Source: UBA7662 sp943369355
GTDB taxonomy: Bacteria > Bacteroidota > Bacteroidia > UBA7662
Length of the DNA: 64,000 bases
Assembly (NCBI GenBank): GCA_943369355.1
Contig: CALRMX020000004.1
Span: 248,001 to 312,000 of the forward strand
Direction of reading: 5' to 3'
The notes below the pieces were generated by a model. That model did not search any database and was not told where the DNA came from. It worked only from the letters and a program-made list of their open reading frames with translations. This document shows, in pieces, positions 23,400 through 32,281 of the stretch (position 1 is the stretch's first letter; every line of letters starts with the position of its first letter). The position numbers and the translations under genes were made by a program.

Positions 23400-23700
23400 A
23401 TGTCTTCTCAACACTTACGGAATGTGTCTATTTCTGAGTTAGAGTCGTTCCTGGAGCTTTGTCAATGTAAGTTTATCAAAAACAAAAAAAAGTCATATTC
23501 AGTACACGAGAGCTGATCTCACGCGCCCGTTGATATTTCAAAATCACATAAATCCCGTTCCGGAGTTTATTGTACAAAACCTGCTGCGGGGTTTAGGGTA
23601 TTCGAAAAAAGACTTCTACGATATTCTATCGCAGAAAAAAGTAATCATCAAGGTTGGGTCAAAATATCAACTCAAGGCCGTAGAACAAGGTGAGGAATAA
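23400..23700 (+). pseudogene. HicA-like toxin gene disrupted by a frameshift
   Basis: From ATG 23400 the frame reads MSSQHLRNVSISELESFLEL through to KSYSVHES and stops at TGA (23514-23516). From about 23509 another frame continues as RADLTRPLIFQNHINPVPEF and then IVQNLLRGLGYSKKDFYDIL, ending at TAA 23700. This second part is the classical HicA tail ('DLTRPixxQxHixPVPEFi'). The two frames join if CACGAGAGCTGAT has lost one AG from a GAGAGAG tract, i.e. a 2-bp contraction. The dsRNA-binding-like toxin would normally cut mRNA. The partner hicB is intact. A sequencing or assembly error at the AG tract, or at the A8 run 20 bp upstream, is the alternative. Confidence 0.75.
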
Positions 23701-23759
23701 AACTAGCCTCAATAGTTAATTAACTAGATCTCCCTGCTGTGACTAGGTTCAATTAGCGG

Positions 23760-24560
23760 CTAGCGCACCACAAAACGTTGTTTGCTGCTGGTATGTACCC
23801 TAAAGTGGCCCAGTGCACCTCCGGTAATATTGCCCTTGGGGTTGGCAGGGGTGGCGCTGTTCTGGCCCAGATTCAGGTTTAAGCCGTTGAGGTATTCGTA
23901 GGTGGCATCGTCAATACCCTGCAAATCAATCACCACCTCGGCACCCGCCCAGGTGCTCACAAAAATGGGCCGCAGCAGGGGCTGTCCGTCGGCGCCCAGG
24001 TCGCTGTAAATGAAAAAGTCGTCGGCAAGGGTGTCGCGCTGGGTAACCTCAAAATAGTAGTTGTTGCGCTGCCCCACGGGCTCGGTAAAAAAGGCGAAAG
24101 CCAACAGGTTCACTGGCTGGCTGCCGTCGGGGTTGGCGGGGCCACGCGGACCGGTGAAGTTGGTGCTGTCTATCAACAGCGAGTCGAGCGCTACCACTGG
24201 CGGCATGGTAGCGCGTGCGCTATACTGCTGCCCTTCGTACTGCACCAGCAGCTCGTAGCTGCGGCCGGGTATACCGGCGAGCAGCGGGTGGGCATAACGC
24301 CCAGCGCTCACTTCTCTGAGGGTGTCGATGCTGCCGCTGCCCAAATCGGTGATGGTAACCAAGGCCCCACTCAGCAGCGGATAGGCTACAGTATCGTCGA
24401 AGTTGAGGGTACGGCTCAGCTCCAACGTACATTCGCCGGGGAGGTTGCTGAGCTGGGCATCTATCACCACCCTTGGCGATGAGCTGTTCAGATCAATATC
24501 AATAACCTTCTCACAAGCGGTGAAGGTGATGGCAAGAACGAGGATATAAAGGTGGCGCAT
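23760..24560 (-). CDS. DUF4249 domain lipoprotein
   Basis: A 266-residue lipoprotein (signal ends FTAC, Cys at about residue 16) of the DUF4249 family, recognised by the opening EKVIDIDLNSSSPRVVIDAQ and the beta-sandwich pattern 'Gxcxxelsrtxnf.....ypllsGAxVtitD'. Members are the surface partner of a TonB-dependent receptor, as SusD is for SusC, but without a known ligand. The gene starts 2 bp after the stop of the receptor gene (24563-26866), so the two are co-transcribed and surely act together in uptake at the outer membrane. Confidence 0.85.
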   Translation of the reverse strand: MRHLYILVLAITFTACEKVIDIDLNSSSPRVVIDAQLSNLPGECTLELSRTLNFDDTVAYPLLSGALVTITDLGSGSIDTLREVSAGRYAHPLLAGIPGRSYELLVQYEGQQYSARATMPPVVALDSLLIDSTNFTGPRGPANPDGSQPVNLLAFAFFTEPVGQRNNYYFEVTQRDTLADDFFIYSDLGADGQPLLRPIFVSTWAGAEVVIDLQGIDDATYEYLNGLNLNLGQNSATPANPKGNITGGALGHFRVHTSSKQRFVVR

Positions 24561-24562
24561 GT

Positions 24563-26866
24563 TTATTTCAAATTAAAGTTCCAGCTAATGGCAGGTACCC
24601 AGCGAAAGAGGGCAGTTTGTACGGCCTGGGTTTGGTTGCGGTTGGCCGGGTTTTCCCGAAACTCAATCAAGAAGGGATTCTGGCGCCCGTAAGCATTGTA
24701 CAGGCTAAACGTAAGCTCGCTGGTGTACCAGCGGCGTTCTTTGAGCTGGTAGGTGGCGCCCAGGTCGAGGCGGTGATAAGCGGGCATGCGGTAACCGTTG
24801 CGCTCGGTATACAGCCAAATGGTTTTGTCGGCTACGTTGTACTTGCCGCTGGGGAAGGTCACGGCATTGCCGGTTTGGTACACCCAGGCTGCCGATACGT
24901 CGAAACGGCTGGTGATGGCAAACATGGCCACAATCGAGATGTCGTGGGTGCGGTCTTGCCGTGCAGGGTACCAGCTGCCGTTGTTCACGCCCTGTATGCG
25001 GCGTTCGGTGCGCGAGAGGGTATAGCCGATCCAGCCCGTAAAACGTCCCTTATTTTTCTTGGCCAACAACTCGAGGCCATAGGCGCGGCCATCGCCATAC
25101 AACAGCTGCGTTTCTATCACGGGCGACTGGTCGTCGGCGGCGTCCTTATAGTCTACCTGGTTCTGCATCCATTTGAAGTAGGTTTCGGCGCTAAACTCCC
25201 AGCTGTTGTCGGCGCTGTTGCGGAAATAGCCCAACGAAAACTGGTCGCCCACTTCGGGGCGGATGTTGTTGGTGCTCATCAGCCAGCGGTCGGTGGGGCT
25301 GGTAGTTACCGAGTTGGTCACCAAATGCAAGTTTTGGGTATTGCGGGTATAGGCGGCTTTGAGGCTGCTCACTGCGTCGAGGGTGTACTGCACCGCCAGG
25401 CGAGGTTCGGGATAAAAGTACTGCGCCACAAAACCTCCCGTGGTGGGCAGGGTGTCGGTAACATTGTTGTCGGCATCGAGGGTAAAGTAGTTGCCGTTGC
25501 GGGCAAAAGCGCCAAAATGGCTCACCCGTAAGCCTGCAGTGATCTTCCAGCGCTCGCGCAGCTGCCAGTCGTAGCTGAACCACGCGGCGCTCTCGAGGCC
25601 ATTGCGTAGTGGCGCCTCAATATTGGCGGTATTGCTGCGGATGGTGCCGGGCGTTACGGTGTGGTAGATGAGGTTGTAGCCCGCACGCCACTGCCTACCG
25701 GTGCCGGCAAAGTACTGCACCTCCTGCTTGAAGTTCCAGTCTTCGATGCCCGAGAGGATGCTGATGTTGTTTTCGTTGGCCGAGATGCTTATTTCGTAGT
25801 CATAATTGCTGTAAATGAGGCTGCTGTTGAGGAAGAGCTTGTCGCTAAGCAGGCGCGTATACCGCAGGGTGCCGGTGGCATTGCCCCAGTCGATGCCAAA
25901 GCGGTCTTGCAACCCAAACTTATCGCGGCCGAAGTAGCCCGACAGGAAGAGGTGGTCTTTGTCGCTGAGCTGGTAGTTGAGCTTGGCGTTGAAGTCGTAG
26001 AAATACAACGAGTTGCCTGCAAACTCATCGGTGAGCCGCAAAAATACGTCGGCATAGGTGCGGCGGCCCGAGAGCAGGAACGACGACTTGCCTTGCTGTA
26101 TGGGCCCTTCTACATTGAGGCGCGAGGCGATGAGGCCGATGCCGCCCGAAACGTCGAATTTTTGGTTGTTGCCTTCCTTCATCTTCACATCTACCACCGA
26201 GGCCAACCTGCCGCCGAAGGGTGCGGGGGCCGTACCCTTGTGCAGCGTCACCTCTTTGAGGGCGTCGCTGTTGAAGGTAGAGAAGAAACCCAAGAGGTGC
26301 GAGGCGTTGTAAACGGGCGCATCGTCGAGCAGGATGAGGTTTTGGTCGAGTGTGCCTCCGCGTACCGAGAAGCCGCTTTGTCCCTCGCCGGCACTTTTTA
26401 CGCCGGGCAGCAGCTGCATCGACTTGAGGAAGTCGCGCTCACCCAGCAGCACTGGCAGCTTGTTGATGGTTTGTATGCTTATCTTCTCCACGCCCATCTG
26501 GGTTTGCCGCAGCCGTTCGGTCTCCGACTCGCCGGTCACCACCACCTCCTGCAGCTGCTGCCCGGCCATGTCGAGCTCAGCATTGAGTTTGGTAGCCGCG
26601 CTTAGGCGCAGCGCCTGCTCGCGGGGGGCATAGCCCAGATAGCCAAATACGAGGGTATAGTTGCCCGGTGGTAGGCTCAGGGCGTAGTAGCCGTAGGCAT
26701 TGGTGACCGTGCCCGTGCCGGGGCGCTCTTTCACAGCAACCGTTGCCCCAATGAGGGTTTCACCGGTTTTGGCGTCGCGTACGTAGCCACTCACCGTGAG
26801 GGTTTGGGCCAGGCCCGTAAGCTGCATGCCTGTGAAAAAAAGCAGCAGCACGAATGATCTTAACAT
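24563..26866 (-). CDS. TonB-dependent receptor with carboxypeptidase-regulatory-like N-terminal domain
   Basis: A 767-residue outer-membrane receptor. Signal peptide to about residue 20 (LTGLAQ); a CarboxypepD_reg-like beta-sandwich at about 22-105 (VSGYVRDAKTGETLIGATVAVKE, GYYALSLPPGNYTLVFGYLGY); a plug domain at about 115-230 (LPVLLGERDFLKSMQLLPGV ... GQSGFSVRGGTLDQNLILLDDAPVYN); and a 22-stranded barrel ending with ...FRWVPAISWNFNLK. It takes up an unknown substrate with energy from TonB/ExbB/ExbD; two TonB proteins are encoded at 61-63 kb. The partner DUF4249 lipoprotein gene follows at once. Confidence 0.92.
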   Translation of the reverse strand: MLRSFVLLLFFTGMQLTGLAQTLTVSGYVRDAKTGETLIGATVAVKERPGTGTVTNAYGYYALSLPPGNYTLVFGYLGYAPREQALRLSAATKLNAELDMAGQQLQEVVVTGESETERLRQTQMGVEKISIQTINKLPVLLGERDFLKSMQLLPGVKSAGEGQSGFSVRGGTLDQNLILLDDAPVYNASHLLGFFSTFNSDALKEVTLHKGTAPAPFGGRLASVVDVKMKEGNNQKFDVSGGIGLIASRLNVEGPIQQGKSSFLLSGRRTYADVFLRLTDEFAGNSLYFYDFNAKLNYQLSDKDHLFLSGYFGRDKFGLQDRFGIDWGNATGTLRYTRLLSDKLFLNSSLIYSNYDYEISISANENNISILSGIEDWNFKQEVQYFAGTGRQWRAGYNLIYHTVTPGTIRSNTANIEAPLRNGLESAAWFSYDWQLRERWKITAGLRVSHFGAFARNGNYFTLDADNNVTDTLPTTGGFVAQYFYPEPRLAVQYTLDAVSSLKAAYTRNTQNLHLVTNSVTTSPTDRWLMSTNNIRPEVGDQFSLGYFRNSADNSWEFSAETYFKWMQNQVDYKDAADDQSPVIETQLLYGDGRAYGLELLAKKNKGRFTGWIGYTLSRTERRIQGVNNGSWYPARQDRTHDISIVAMFAITSRFDVSAAWVYQTGNAVTFPSGKYNVADKTIWLYTERNGYRMPAYHRLDLGATYQLKERRWYTSELTFSLYNAYGRQNPFLIEFRENPANRNQTQAVQTALFRWVPAISWNFNLK

Positions 26867-27056
26867 CTATAAAAGCAATAAGTACCGCGAATTACGTACA
26901 TGGTGGTGAATTACAAATCAATGGGCACCATTCCTAACAGCATTTAACAATCGAAAGAAGAAATGGCGACTAAATCGAAAACTAGGAGGCTGAAAATTGT
27001 AAATCAACTTGAACCTCAAAAAGGTGCTAGTAACAAAGAGACCTGTAACTAATATA

Positions 27057-27737
27057 TCAAAGCTTGTCAATTTCTAGACATAGGTCTTCAATATGATCCA
27101 ATCCAAATAATAAGGAGTTTGAATTAATCTCCATCCAATTAAACATTAGAATAAGCAAATTGTAATGTTGTCTGGCATACGTAGTGTCGACTACTGATTG
27201 GCCAGGTAAAAAGCAGATAGGTTCGTGATGAGCCATTCGATTTCGGAGTTGGTTTAACTCTGCTAAGCGGTTAAAGACGTAGGTTTGGTTGAGTTGCATT
27301 TGGGCGGAAGATTTTGGTTTGCTTGGAAACACCTGCAACAATACCCTACCAGTCGCATTGAACTGATTTTGTGCGAACATAAACCTCCAAAAACCAAATC
27401 CCAGCTCTGCTACCAGTTTGTTATGATTGTATACGGGCAATTTACGCATGGCTTCAAGGATATTTTCTTGAGTTAGTTTACATTTTGGAGAATCAAACAC
27501 TCCACTAGGTAAGGCAGAATCTCTAAGCCAATCATCACCCCTTGTTTTCGAAATTAAAGCGTCTATGGCATTCCTTAAGCAAATTTCAAAGCACCCAACT
27601 ACAGTAAATAACTCTTGAGTAAGGAGCATATTCTTGCGATAGAGCATCATCGCTTTACGAGTATTTCCACCGCATGCATATAAGTAACGATTTATTCTAG
27701 AAGGAGACATAACTTCTACAAAATCAGCATACCTCAT
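27057..27737 (-). CDS. Abi_2 family (AbiD/AbiF-like) HEPN protein
   Basis: A 226-residue protein of the Abi_2 family of abortive-infection proteins. The helical core shows the family landmarks: an early 'FTVVGCFEICLRNAI' helix, LGFGFWRFMF in the middle, and RNRMAHHEP (residues 165-173), where RNRMAH is the HEPN Rx4H RNase motif. Such proteins block phage growth, probably by cutting RNA. Some AbiF relatives have been reported with an adjacent structured RNA and linked to the origin of Cas13. A promoter-like box and a terminator-like hairpin lie divergently 30-95 bp upstream here (see 27769-27832). The gene is alone on the minus strand, AT-rich, and downstream of the TonB receptor gene in genome order. 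Confidence 0.85.
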   Translation of the reverse strand: MRYADFVEVMSPSRINRYLYACGGNTRKAMMLYRKNMLLTQELFTVVGCFEICLRNAIDALISKTRGDDWLRDSALPSGVFDSPKCKLTQENILEAMRKLPVYNHNKLVAELGFGFWRFMFAQNQFNATGRVLLQVFPSKPKSSAQMQLNQTYVFNRLAELNQLRNRMAHHEPICFLPGQSVVDTTYARQHYNLLILMFNWMEINSNSLLFGLDHIEDLCLEIDKL

Positions 27738-27768
27738 GGCTTACTTTTTAAGACCAAATTTTTTATTG

Positions 27769-27776
27769 TATATTTG
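27769..27776 (+). promoter_or_regulatory. TAnnTTTG -7 element for the small RNA candidate
   Basis: TATATTTG is an exact match to the Bacteroidota -7 consensus. It points away from the Abi_2 gene, towards the hairpin that begins 13 bp downstream. No convincing -33 TTG is seen at the usual distance. Confidence 0.4.
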
Positions 27777-27782
27777 TAACAG

Positions 27783-27832
27783 CTTATTCCCACTAGTCCC
27801 TGAAGGAATTCAAACTAGTGGGTTTCGTTTTT
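27783..27832 (+). ncRNA. Candidate small structured RNA next to the Abi_2 gene
   Basis: A predicted transcript of about 50 nt. It consists of a 9-bp stem CCCACTAGT/ACTAGTGGG, an asymmetric internal loop (CCC against A), and a 4-bp inner stem TGAA/TTCA closed by a GGAA tetraloop, ending in TTTCGTTTTTT. The whole is framed by a -7 element in front and a T-run behind, yet no open reading frame fits between them. A terminator with no gene upstream on that strand needs an explanation, and a stand-alone small RNA is the simplest. It could serve as an RNA partner or antitoxin for the divergent Abi_2 protein. The alternative is a mere terminator for unseen plus-strand transcription. The rest of the gap (27838-28082) shows no gene. 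Confidence 0.5.
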
Positions 27833-28082
27833 TATAGCATTTTCAATAAAAATACGGATTATTAACCATTGTTGAGAGCTCAAGCTTCAATTTGTAAAAA
27901 CTAGATTATAACTTGGGATTGTCATGGTTTGCTAAAAGAGTTGAATTGCCCAACAAGCTTTTATAGGTTCTTGCAGCCCATTTTTTTAGCACAGTCACAG
28001 CTCTAAAAAAAAAATCACTCCATTTTCATCCGGTTGGTGCCGCCAAATGGTCAAAGCCCTGTAAACCAAAAATTACAGTGTT

Positions 28083-29075
28083 ATGAACCTCAAAATCAAA
28101 CAAATCAGTTTCTCCAACTTTGGCGATCCCGAAGTATTGCAGCTCATCGAAAGCGAGCTGCCTGCGGCTGCTCCCGGCGAGCTCCTCCTCCAAATCAGCG
28201 CCATTGGCGTGAACTATTCCGACATCCTCCGTCGGCGCAACCGCTACTTCATGCCTACGCCCCTCCCCTTCGTGTTAGGCTCCGAAGCTGTTGGCACTGT
28301 GCTGGCGGTGGGTGAAGGTGTCGGCGCTCCCTATCTTCCCGGCACCCGCGTATTGGCCATTCTGCCACGTGCTGGCGCTTATGCTACCCATGTGTTGGCC
28401 CCTGCAGCCTATTGTGTGCCTCTCCCTCCGGCCATCGACGACCTCAGCGCAACAGCCATTTTTGTGCAGGGAACCACCGCCCAACTGATGATCAACCACC
28501 ATGCAGGCGATTTACAAGGCAAAATGGTCTTGATCCAGGCGGCCGCAGGTGGGGTAGGCAGCTTGCTCGTGCAACTGGCCAAGGCGGCCGGTGCCACGGT
28601 GATAGCTGCCTGCAGCAGCAGCCACAAAGAAGCTATAGCCAAAGCGCAGGGTGCCGACTTCACCGTAAACTACACCCAAGCCGACTGGAGCGATCGGCTG
28701 AAAAAACTCACCAACGGCCATGGGGTACAGCTCGCCTTTGAAATGGTAGGTGGAGAACCCTATACCCAAACCATTAAAAGTTTGGCTCCTGGCGGGAAAA
28801 TCATCGTTTATGGCTGCGCCAGCGGCGTACAGGGACAAATTCATCCCGAGTATTTCGTCGATCAGGCTCTCACGCAGGAAGGCTTCAACCTGGCGCATTA
28901 CATCGAGCACAAAACACCTCTTTGGCAAGCTGCATTGGGCGAAATCATCGGCAAATTGGCCCAGGGCAGCTTACGCGTACAAACACCCAAAACCTTTGCC
29001 TTACATCAAGCCAGCGAGGCGCACACGCAGCTCGAAGCGCGTGAAACAACGGGCAAAGTGGTATTAATTCCCTAA
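28083..29075 (+). CDS. Zinc-independent quinone oxidoreductase (MDR family)
   Basis: A 330-residue enzyme of the medium-chain dehydrogenase/reductase superfamily, quinone oxidoreductase type. An N-terminal GroES-like domain (VNYSDILRRRNRYF ... PFVLGSEAVGTV) is followed by a Rossmann fold with the NADPH motif AAAGGVGSLLVQLAKAAGA near residue 155. The cysteine ligands of zinc alcohol dehydrogenases are missing. It reduces quinones or enones with NADPH in the cytosol. A sigma factor gene follows after 15 bp, so they may be co-transcribed. Confidence 0.9.
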   Translation: MNLKIKQISFSNFGDPEVLQLIESELPAAAPGELLLQISAIGVNYSDILRRRNRYFMPTPLPFVLGSEAVGTVLAVGEGVGAPYLPGTRVLAILPRAGAYATHVLAPAAYCVPLPPAIDDLSATAIFVQGTTAQLMINHHAGDLQGKMVLIQAAAGGVGSLLVQLAKAAGATVIAACSSSHKEAIAKAQGADFTVNYTQADWSDRLKKLTNGHGVQLAFEMVGGEPYTQTIKSLAPGGKIIVYGCASGVQGQIHPEYFVDQALTQEGFNLAHYIEHKTPLWQAALGEIIGKLAQGSLRVQTPKTFALHQASEAHTQLEARETTGKVVLIP

Positions 29076-29090
29076 TGCGTACATTTCGGA

Positions 29091-29927
29091 ATGGAAAAGC
29101 AGACCAATGAAGTGCTGAAAAAAGCGTTGAGTGGCGACATCAACGCTTTTCAGCAACTTTTTGCCGACTTTCAAAGTCAGTTGAAATCCTACCTCTACCG
29201 ACTCACGGCTAGCCGCAACGATGCCGACGATCTCACGCACGACACCTTCATCCGGGCATTCGATAAGCTGAGCACCTTCAAAGGCGAGTCGTCGCTTAAA
29301 ACCTGGGTATTTCAAATTGCCACCCACCTGGCCTACAATCAGCTGCAAAAAAGCAAACGCTGGACACCCGATGTGAGCGAAAGAGCCAAACAACTGGTAC
29401 TCGAAAGCGATAGTCTTCGCAACGAAATTGTAGCCGTTCATCAGCAATCATCCGCTGCGGTATACGAGATGAAGGAGCATATCGACACCTGTTTTACCTG
29501 CATTGCGAAAAATCTGCCCATCGAAAATCAGGTGGCCCTACTCCTCAAAGATGTGTACGACTTTACCGTTCCTGAGTTGTGCCTGATGCTCGAAAAATCG
29601 GAAGGCAGTGTAAAATATCTGCTCCAAGACGGGCGGAAAAGTATGAGCGACATATTTGATCAGCGTTGCGCCCTCGTCAATAAAAATGGCGTATGTCACC
29701 AATGTTCCGAGCTCAACGGCTGGTTTAATCCCAAACAAAACCAGCAAGAGGCAGTGATGAAAGTCGATTTTGTGAAGGGCTCTAAAAAATACAACCGCCT
29801 CCAGTTGTACCGACTTCGGGCCCAGCTCGTCAAAGCCATCGACCCACTACATTCGCCGGGTGCCGATTTGCAGGAGATTTTGCTCCGCTGCAACCGCATG
29901 GCCATGGGCGAGTTGGAGCGCAGCTGA
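29091..29927 (+). CDS. ECF-type RNA polymerase sigma factor with cysteine-rich insert and long tail
   Basis: A 278-residue sigma-70 family protein. Region 2 is clear (residues 8-90: LFADFQSQLKSYLYRLTASR, DADDLTHDTFIRAFDKLSTFKG, SSLKTWVFQIATHLAYNQLQ) and region 4 follows at about 145-185 (IENQVALLLKDVYDFTVPEL, EKSEGSVKYLLQDGRKSM). Between them sits CFTC, and after region 4 comes CALVNKNGVCHQC. The protein is longer than a typical ECF factor (about 180 residues). The cysteines might bind zinc and sense redox state; that is inference. It lies 15 bp downstream of a quinone oxidoreductase gene, in keeping with an oxidative or electrophile response. Confidence 0.8.
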   Translation: MEKQTNEVLKKALSGDINAFQQLFADFQSQLKSYLYRLTASRNDADDLTHDTFIRAFDKLSTFKGESSLKTWVFQIATHLAYNQLQKSKRWTPDVSERAKQLVLESDSLRNEIVAVHQQSSAAVYEMKEHIDTCFTCIAKNLPIENQVALLLKDVYDFTVPELCLMLEKSEGSVKYLLQDGRKSMSDIFDQRCALVNKNGVCHQCSELNGWFNPKQNQQEAVMKVDFVKGSKKYNRLQLYRLRAQLVKAIDPLHSPGADLQEILLRCNRMAMGELERS

Positions 29928-30035
29928 ACTCCATCGAACGTGTGAACATGTTTTTTGCTGAGCCGAGCAATACCCATCAAAGCTTACCAAAATTTGAGAA
30001 CTACACTGTAGGCTTTGCCTTAGTTTTGTTTTACG

Positions 30036-31100
30036 GTGAAGCCTGTAGTTGTCATACTCCTTTTACAAATACCGCTCCTGGTGGCTTGGGCTTTGTTTGC
30101 CGGATTCCGGTCGACCGAAAAACGAGCTAGCAGCGCCATCATGTGGTTTGCACTCAGCATGGCCTGTTCGGCCGCCTACTTGTTGTTGGTGCGTTTCACC
30201 ACCCAAACCGAATGGCATCCCGCCATTTTTTTACCCTTGAATCTGGCTTTTTTGCCTTTGTACGTTTTCGTTTTTTATTGGCGAAGCCTATCGGTTGAGT
30301 TGGTGCAGCATCGCTGGTTGAAGGCATTGATGTGGCTGTTGCTGTTTGAGTTAGCTACTACCCTTTTACCTCTCGGAGCGTGGTGGTATACGGCCAATTT
30401 CGATAGCAGTATGGTCGCTTTTGCATTCAGCATCAAAAGAAGCGTATTGGTGATTTTTGGCCTCATTTCGCCGATCATCTGGATACTGCTTTACCAAGGA
30501 TTGAAACGTTTTAAGCAGAAAGACGAAAACATTGCATTGTCGAAATTGCTACAAAGCCAGCTCTGGCTAGCTGTAAGCCTGGTGCCGCTTGGGTTACTCC
30601 CCCCTTTAGCATCCCTTTTCGGCCATTCGGGTTATACTTTTTACGAAGTTCAAGGCGGCCTAAGCGGAGTGGTTGTGGCCCTCATGCTGGCCAACCATCG
30701 TCGCCGTATCGACCCGCTATTGCGGTCGCTCCAACACGAAAAGGAACAAAGTGGTCCGCACAACCAGCATTTCCAAGCCTTCGTGGCCTATGTAAATCGG
30801 CCAGAAATACTGTTTCAACCTGCACTACGCCTCAACGAGGTAGCAGCTACCTTGGGCTTGAGTCCCAACTACCTCTCGTCGATCATCAATGCACAGCTAC
30901 CCGGAGGTTTTGTAGAGTACATCAATAGCTGCAGAGTAAATGCCCTGCTCGATAAATTCAGAGCCGGTGAACACCGTAGCAAACGCATTAGTGCCTTGGC
31001 CGAAGAAGTGGGGTTTGGCTCAAAATCGAGCTTTCAAGCCGTTTTTCGTAAAACTACCGGCCTCACACCGTCGGCTTGGCTGGAGGCACATGGACTGTAA
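30036..31100 (+). CDS. Membrane-anchored AraC family regulator
   Basis: A 354-residue protein (GTG start) with about seven N-terminal hydrophobic segments (up to residue 215) and a C-terminal AraC domain: first helix-turn-helix RLNEVAATLGLSPNYLSSII, second ISALAEEVGFGSKSSFQAVFRKTTGLTPSAW. It is the same architecture as the protein at 9196. It precedes a serine hydrolase and a barrel-like protein on the same strand (107-bp gap), its possible targets. Confidence 0.85.
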   Translation: MKPVVVILLLQIPLLVAWALFAGFRSTEKRASSAIMWFALSMACSAAYLLLVRFTTQTEWHPAIFLPLNLAFLPLYVFVFYWRSLSVELVQHRWLKALMWLLLFELATTLLPLGAWWYTANFDSSMVAFAFSIKRSVLVIFGLISPIIWILLYQGLKRFKQKDENIALSKLLQSQLWLAVSLVPLGLLPPLASLFGHSGYTFYEVQGGLSGVVVALMLANHRRRIDPLLRSLQHEKEQSGPHNQHFQAFVAYVNRPEILFQPALRLNEVAATLGLSPNYLSSIINAQLPGGFVEYINSCRVNALLDKFRAGEHRSKRISALAEEVGFGSKSSFQAVFRKTTGLTPSAWLEAHGL

Positions 31101-31207
31101 AACGAGATAAAATAGAAGGCCAAAAACTTCAGATTCTGACAATCTAGGACTTCACCGATTCGGTACGACGGCAGCGTCCAACTAATTTTGCGGCATTTCT
31201 CAGCAAA

Positions 31208-32281
31208 ATGCAAAAATTCTTCCCCTTCGTTTTTATGCTGCTTTTGGGTGCGTGCATCCGACTCGATTCGTTCGTACCCCTAGTGAATAAACCCGATATG
31301 CAACCCCTTGCTCCATTGGCTTTGTTTAACGCCAACGACAAGGCAAGTTTAGACGATTATCTAAAAAACCAAACCTATTTCGATGCTGCGGTAGTGCTGC
31401 GCAACGACAGTTTGATTTATAGCTACGGCGAAGTAACCACCCCCTACAATGCCGCTTCGGTGCGCAAAAGTGTGTTCAGCGCACTCTACGGCATCGCCTT
31501 CGCCAAAGGACTGCTACATCCCGATAGTACCCTCGCCAGCCTCGGCATCGACGATGCCACCAACCCCTTGAACCAACAAGAAAAATCGGCTACGTTGGCG
31601 CAATTACTTTCGGCACGATCGGGCATCTACCTGCCGTCGTTGGGGGAGTCGGAAGGTATGAAACGGCGCAAACCTGCACGTGGCAGCTATGCCCCGGGCG
31701 AGCATTTTTACTACAATAACTGGGATTTTAACGCCCTGCCCATCATTCTACAGCAGATCACCAATAAACCAGTAGAACAGCTCATCGACGAATGGCTGGC
31801 TGCACCGCTGGGTTTCACCCACTATTCCACGCAACATGTCACCTATGAATACAACACACAGGTGTCGTCGTTCCCACAAACACGCATGTACATCAGCGCC
31901 TTGGACCTTGCCCGCTTCGGTGCCCTTTATGCCATGCGCGGCGGCTGGCGGGGCACGCAAATAATTGATACGGCCTGGGTAAGCTTTAGCACTTCCAAAA
32001 TTTCGAAAGAGCCCGAGGATGCCGACTTAGTAGAGCACCCCTTCATGGAAGGATATGGCTACTTGTGGTGGATCGACGATGAGTCGGGAACATTTTGGGC
32101 CGATGGTGCCGGTGGGCACTTTTGCATCGTAGATCCTGTTCGTCGCCTTACCGTAGTGGTACGCAACAATACAGGCATGTCGGGAGCGGGTGTTTTGCTC
32201 TACAACGCCACCAACAATTACGAAGGAAACGAAGGAGGCTACAAGGTGTTTCAGGAGGTTTTAAAAAGAATAGAACAATGA
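31208..32281 (+). CDS. Serine hydrolase lipoprotein, beta-lactamase class C family
   Basis: A 357-residue lipoprotein (lipobox LLGAC, Cys16) with the serine beta-lactamase fold. The nucleophile motif is SVRK at residues 84-87, and the tyrosine motif is YNN near residue 176 (GEHFYYNNWDFNALP). The final WADGAGGHFCIVDPVRRLTVVV takes the place of the KTG strand. Substrate unknown; members act as esterases or D-aminopeptidases in the periplasm. The TGA stop overlaps the ATG of the next gene (ATGA), so the two are translationally coupled. Confidence 0.85.
   Translation: MQKFFPFVFMLLLGACIRLDSFVPLVNKPDMQPLAPLALFNANDKASLDDYLKNQTYFDAAVVLRNDSLIYSYGEVTTPYNAASVRKSVFSALYGIAFAKGLLHPDSTLASLGIDDATNPLNQQEKSATLAQLLSARSGIYLPSLGESEGMKRRKPARGSYAPGEHFYYNNWDFNALPIILQQITNKPVEQLIDEWLAAPLGFTHYSTQHVTYEYNTQVSSFPQTRMYISALDLARFGALYAMRGGWRGTQIIDTAWVSFSTSKISKEPEDADLVEHPFMEGYGYLWWIDDESGTFWADGAGGHFCIVDPVRRLTVVVRNNTGMSGAGVLLYNATNNYEGNEGGYKVFQEVLKRIEQ

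Noticed and set aside
24617..25531. Another antisense frame in the receptor gene
   Set aside because: Same reason: the minus-strand protein is a full TonB receptor.
25661..26605. Long plus-strand open frame inside the TonB receptor
   Set aside because: It is a shadow of the well-supported receptor gene on the minus strand; no start context, no recognisable domain.
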